From: Schistosoma haematobium
Taxonomy: Eukaryota > Platyhelminthes > Trematoda > Strigeidida > Schistosomatidae
Length of the DNA: 64,000 nt
NCBI RefSeq assembly: GCF_000699445.3
Contig: NC_067195.1
Coordinates: 87,972,069 to 88,036,068, forward strand
Reading direction: 5' to 3'
This document shows, piece by piece, positions 55,660-64,000 of this stretch (the stretch's first letter is position 1; every line of letters starts with the position of its first letter). Under the pieces are notes generated by a model. That model worked only from the letters and a program-made list of their open reading frames with translations. It searched no databases and was not told where the DNA came from. Position numbers and translations under genes: made by a program.

Positions 55660-56835
55660 GTAAGTTCACTAGTGATATTACATTTTTATAATGGAAAAGC
55701 GCTTGGAAAATTAGGTGATCTTGGTGATGTGACTGATAGCTTTACTTTCTGATTTCGTTCTAGCCCGAACCTAATCGATAAAAATTCAATGAGTGCTTAA
55801 GAATAATAGGAAATTACTGACTACTTTTCCGTTTATGTATTCCTTTACTAGACTATTAATCATAATAATGTACAAGTGTATATATATTCATATTTCAACC
55901 ACACACACACACACACATTATCCGGACGGTTGGTCAAATCGAAATATATGACCAGTTGTTTGAATATGTAACCTTTATAATTGATAATCGTAGAATACAT
56001 TGAGCCTTATGCTACTATTCTTCATTAGGCTACATATACTTACACTGACTTTAGATGACTAATTTTTACACTTTGTCATGTAACCTAGTTGAATTGAATT
56101 GAATTGATGGGGAACGTAATCTCTAATTTTCATATGATAGTCTAATTACCTACTAAAAGTATCTTATAATACTTACCCATCAGTCAGTTAGAGATGATGC
56201 CAAGTTTTATTATCGGTTTGTAGATGGTTGTCACTTCCCGGTTGTCCGCGTCGTGGAAAGATACTTATTCTTAAGATTAATAAAGAAAGTGGAATGATAG
56301 TAATCTTAGCAACCTGAGAGCATAACCCTATAGCTCAGGGTTAAAAAAACTACTTAAGCCCAATTACTCACAACTTATTTGCGAGTGGCTGTTGATATAT
56401 TCGCTCCATACTTATAAAACCTTACTATCAACGACCGAAATCCGTGGAGTAAGGTGTGCTGTTTTTCTTTAGAAGCGAAGTTTTCCGACTCATTTCTTTT
56501 TTGGGAGGGGATGCAGCATAGCTGTTTATCCTGGTTTTTTGGAAACACCTTTCTTCCTTCACATCGTAATACAACTTAGCACTCAAACTTTAGTTTACTG
56601 CTTTTAGTCTACACTGTTCTCCAACTGACTTGTCTTGTAATGTAGAGCCTAAAGTAGCCTGTACTTCAATAACTATAGCTCGATTTTGTCGTCGTAATGG
56701 GCAGAGTCGACCACCAAGTGAATGTATCAGCCACAATTGGGATCTTAGTATTACTTTTTCCAATTATCTTGAAGCCTCTATGATTTCTTCCTAACTGAAA
56801 CACTGGATATTCAAATAGATCCGTCACTAAATAAA
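55660..56835 (+). other. Intron 25 left part, little recognised
   Basis: Contains (CA)n at 55900-55916. The stretch 56190-56780 is GC-richer and may be decayed retroelement; no frame is convincing. Confidence 0.4.
55900..55916. repeat. (CA)n microsatellite
   Basis: Eight CA units. Confidence 0.9.
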
Positions 56836-56837
56836 CA

Positions 56838-57280
56838 TCTAGTGTTGGGGATGGTTAGAAGAAAGTTAGGGGCGGCCAAACCAAGACGTGGCATCAGTCA
56901 TTGAAGCTACTAACTTATAGTCTTGACCACGTTGGTAGATGTAGACTATTTGGTTGGGGTCCGCGTGACTATCGTAAACAATGGTTGGAGACCCTGGGTG
57001 ATATGGCTCAGAATCGATCACAATGGCGTCGGTGTATACACTCTCTGTCCTCCCTTAAACTATGAGATTAAAACTGCTTTATATCTTTCTTTCTACCAAC
57101 TAATTATTTCTTCCTGTTCTATATCTTTATATGCGATCTTTCCGGTATATAGTACTACAATTAGAGTAACTACTGTTATGAATTCGGTGTTCATTTTGTT
57201 GTACTAATGAGGTTTGGTAACTTGAACCAATGCATATCTGTGCCTGGTCCTACCTTGTAGCTGACTGACTGAGTAAATAA
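56838..57280 (+). mobile_element. SR3/Perere-3-like 3' end
   Basis: Covers the C-terminal coding end ('gaaagttaggggcggccaaa', 'gttggagaccctgggtgata', 'acactctctgtcctccctta') and the 3' UTR to the TGACTGACTGA tail. It ends about 120 bp before the CTG tract. Confidence 0.88.
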
Positions 57281-57402
57281 ACGTGATATAGAAAAGCAAC
57301 TATGTTCATTTGATGTTGATGGAGATATTGAATGGTCCATAATGTTCAATTCTGTCAATTACTTGTTTTATAAATGAATCTTAATCATGTATAAATTTAG
57401 CT

Positions 57403-64000
<6,598 letters not shown>

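Overview
The window comes from a platyhelminth genome, almost certainly a schistosome blood fluke. The DNA is AT-rich, a single gene is cut into many small exons by introns of very uneven size, and the introns are full of repeats matching known schistosome families: RTE-clade non-LTR retrotransposons of the SR2 and SR3/Perere-3 types, a CR1/SR1-like element, and Sm-alpha-like tRNA-derived SINEs carrying hammerhead ribozymes. Species cannot be fixed from the sequence alone.

One host gene spans nearly the whole window on the + strand. I reconstructed 25 coding exons (3270-55659) with consensus GT/AG borders and matching phases throughout, giving about 2,109 codons. The product is a UBR1/UBR2-type N-recognin, the E3 ubiquitin ligase of the N-degron pathway. 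Exons 1-3 encode the UBR-box zinc fold, exons 4-5 the ClpS-like domain, exons 6-18 the helical scaffold, exon 19 a basic helix, and exons 20-24 a RING-H2 finger with a long insert. Exon 25 is rich in Ser, Asn and Ala. The start codon lies upstream of 3270 and the C-terminal cap domain lies beyond the right edge; neither was found.

The introns hold nested mobile elements. A CR1-like relic lies at 845-3100. SR2-like copies lie at 4904-5649 (13-bp target duplication), 22990-26204 (full length, intact 1,006-aa ORF, 14-bp duplication) and 27648-28758. SR3/Perere-3-like pieces are scattered throughout; the best, at 37123-39305, sits inside another repeat with a 14-bp duplication. An unclassified ~0.55-kb repeat ('family X') occurs at least seven times. 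Two hammerhead motifs with intact cores are visible. A 67-bp minisatellite lies at 30338-30610.

From 57404 to the right edge the sequence is an almost pure (CTG)n tract of at least 6.6 kb (about 2,200 units), in or beside the last visible intron and in the orientation that would be transcribed as CUG. It is the most striking feature of the window.
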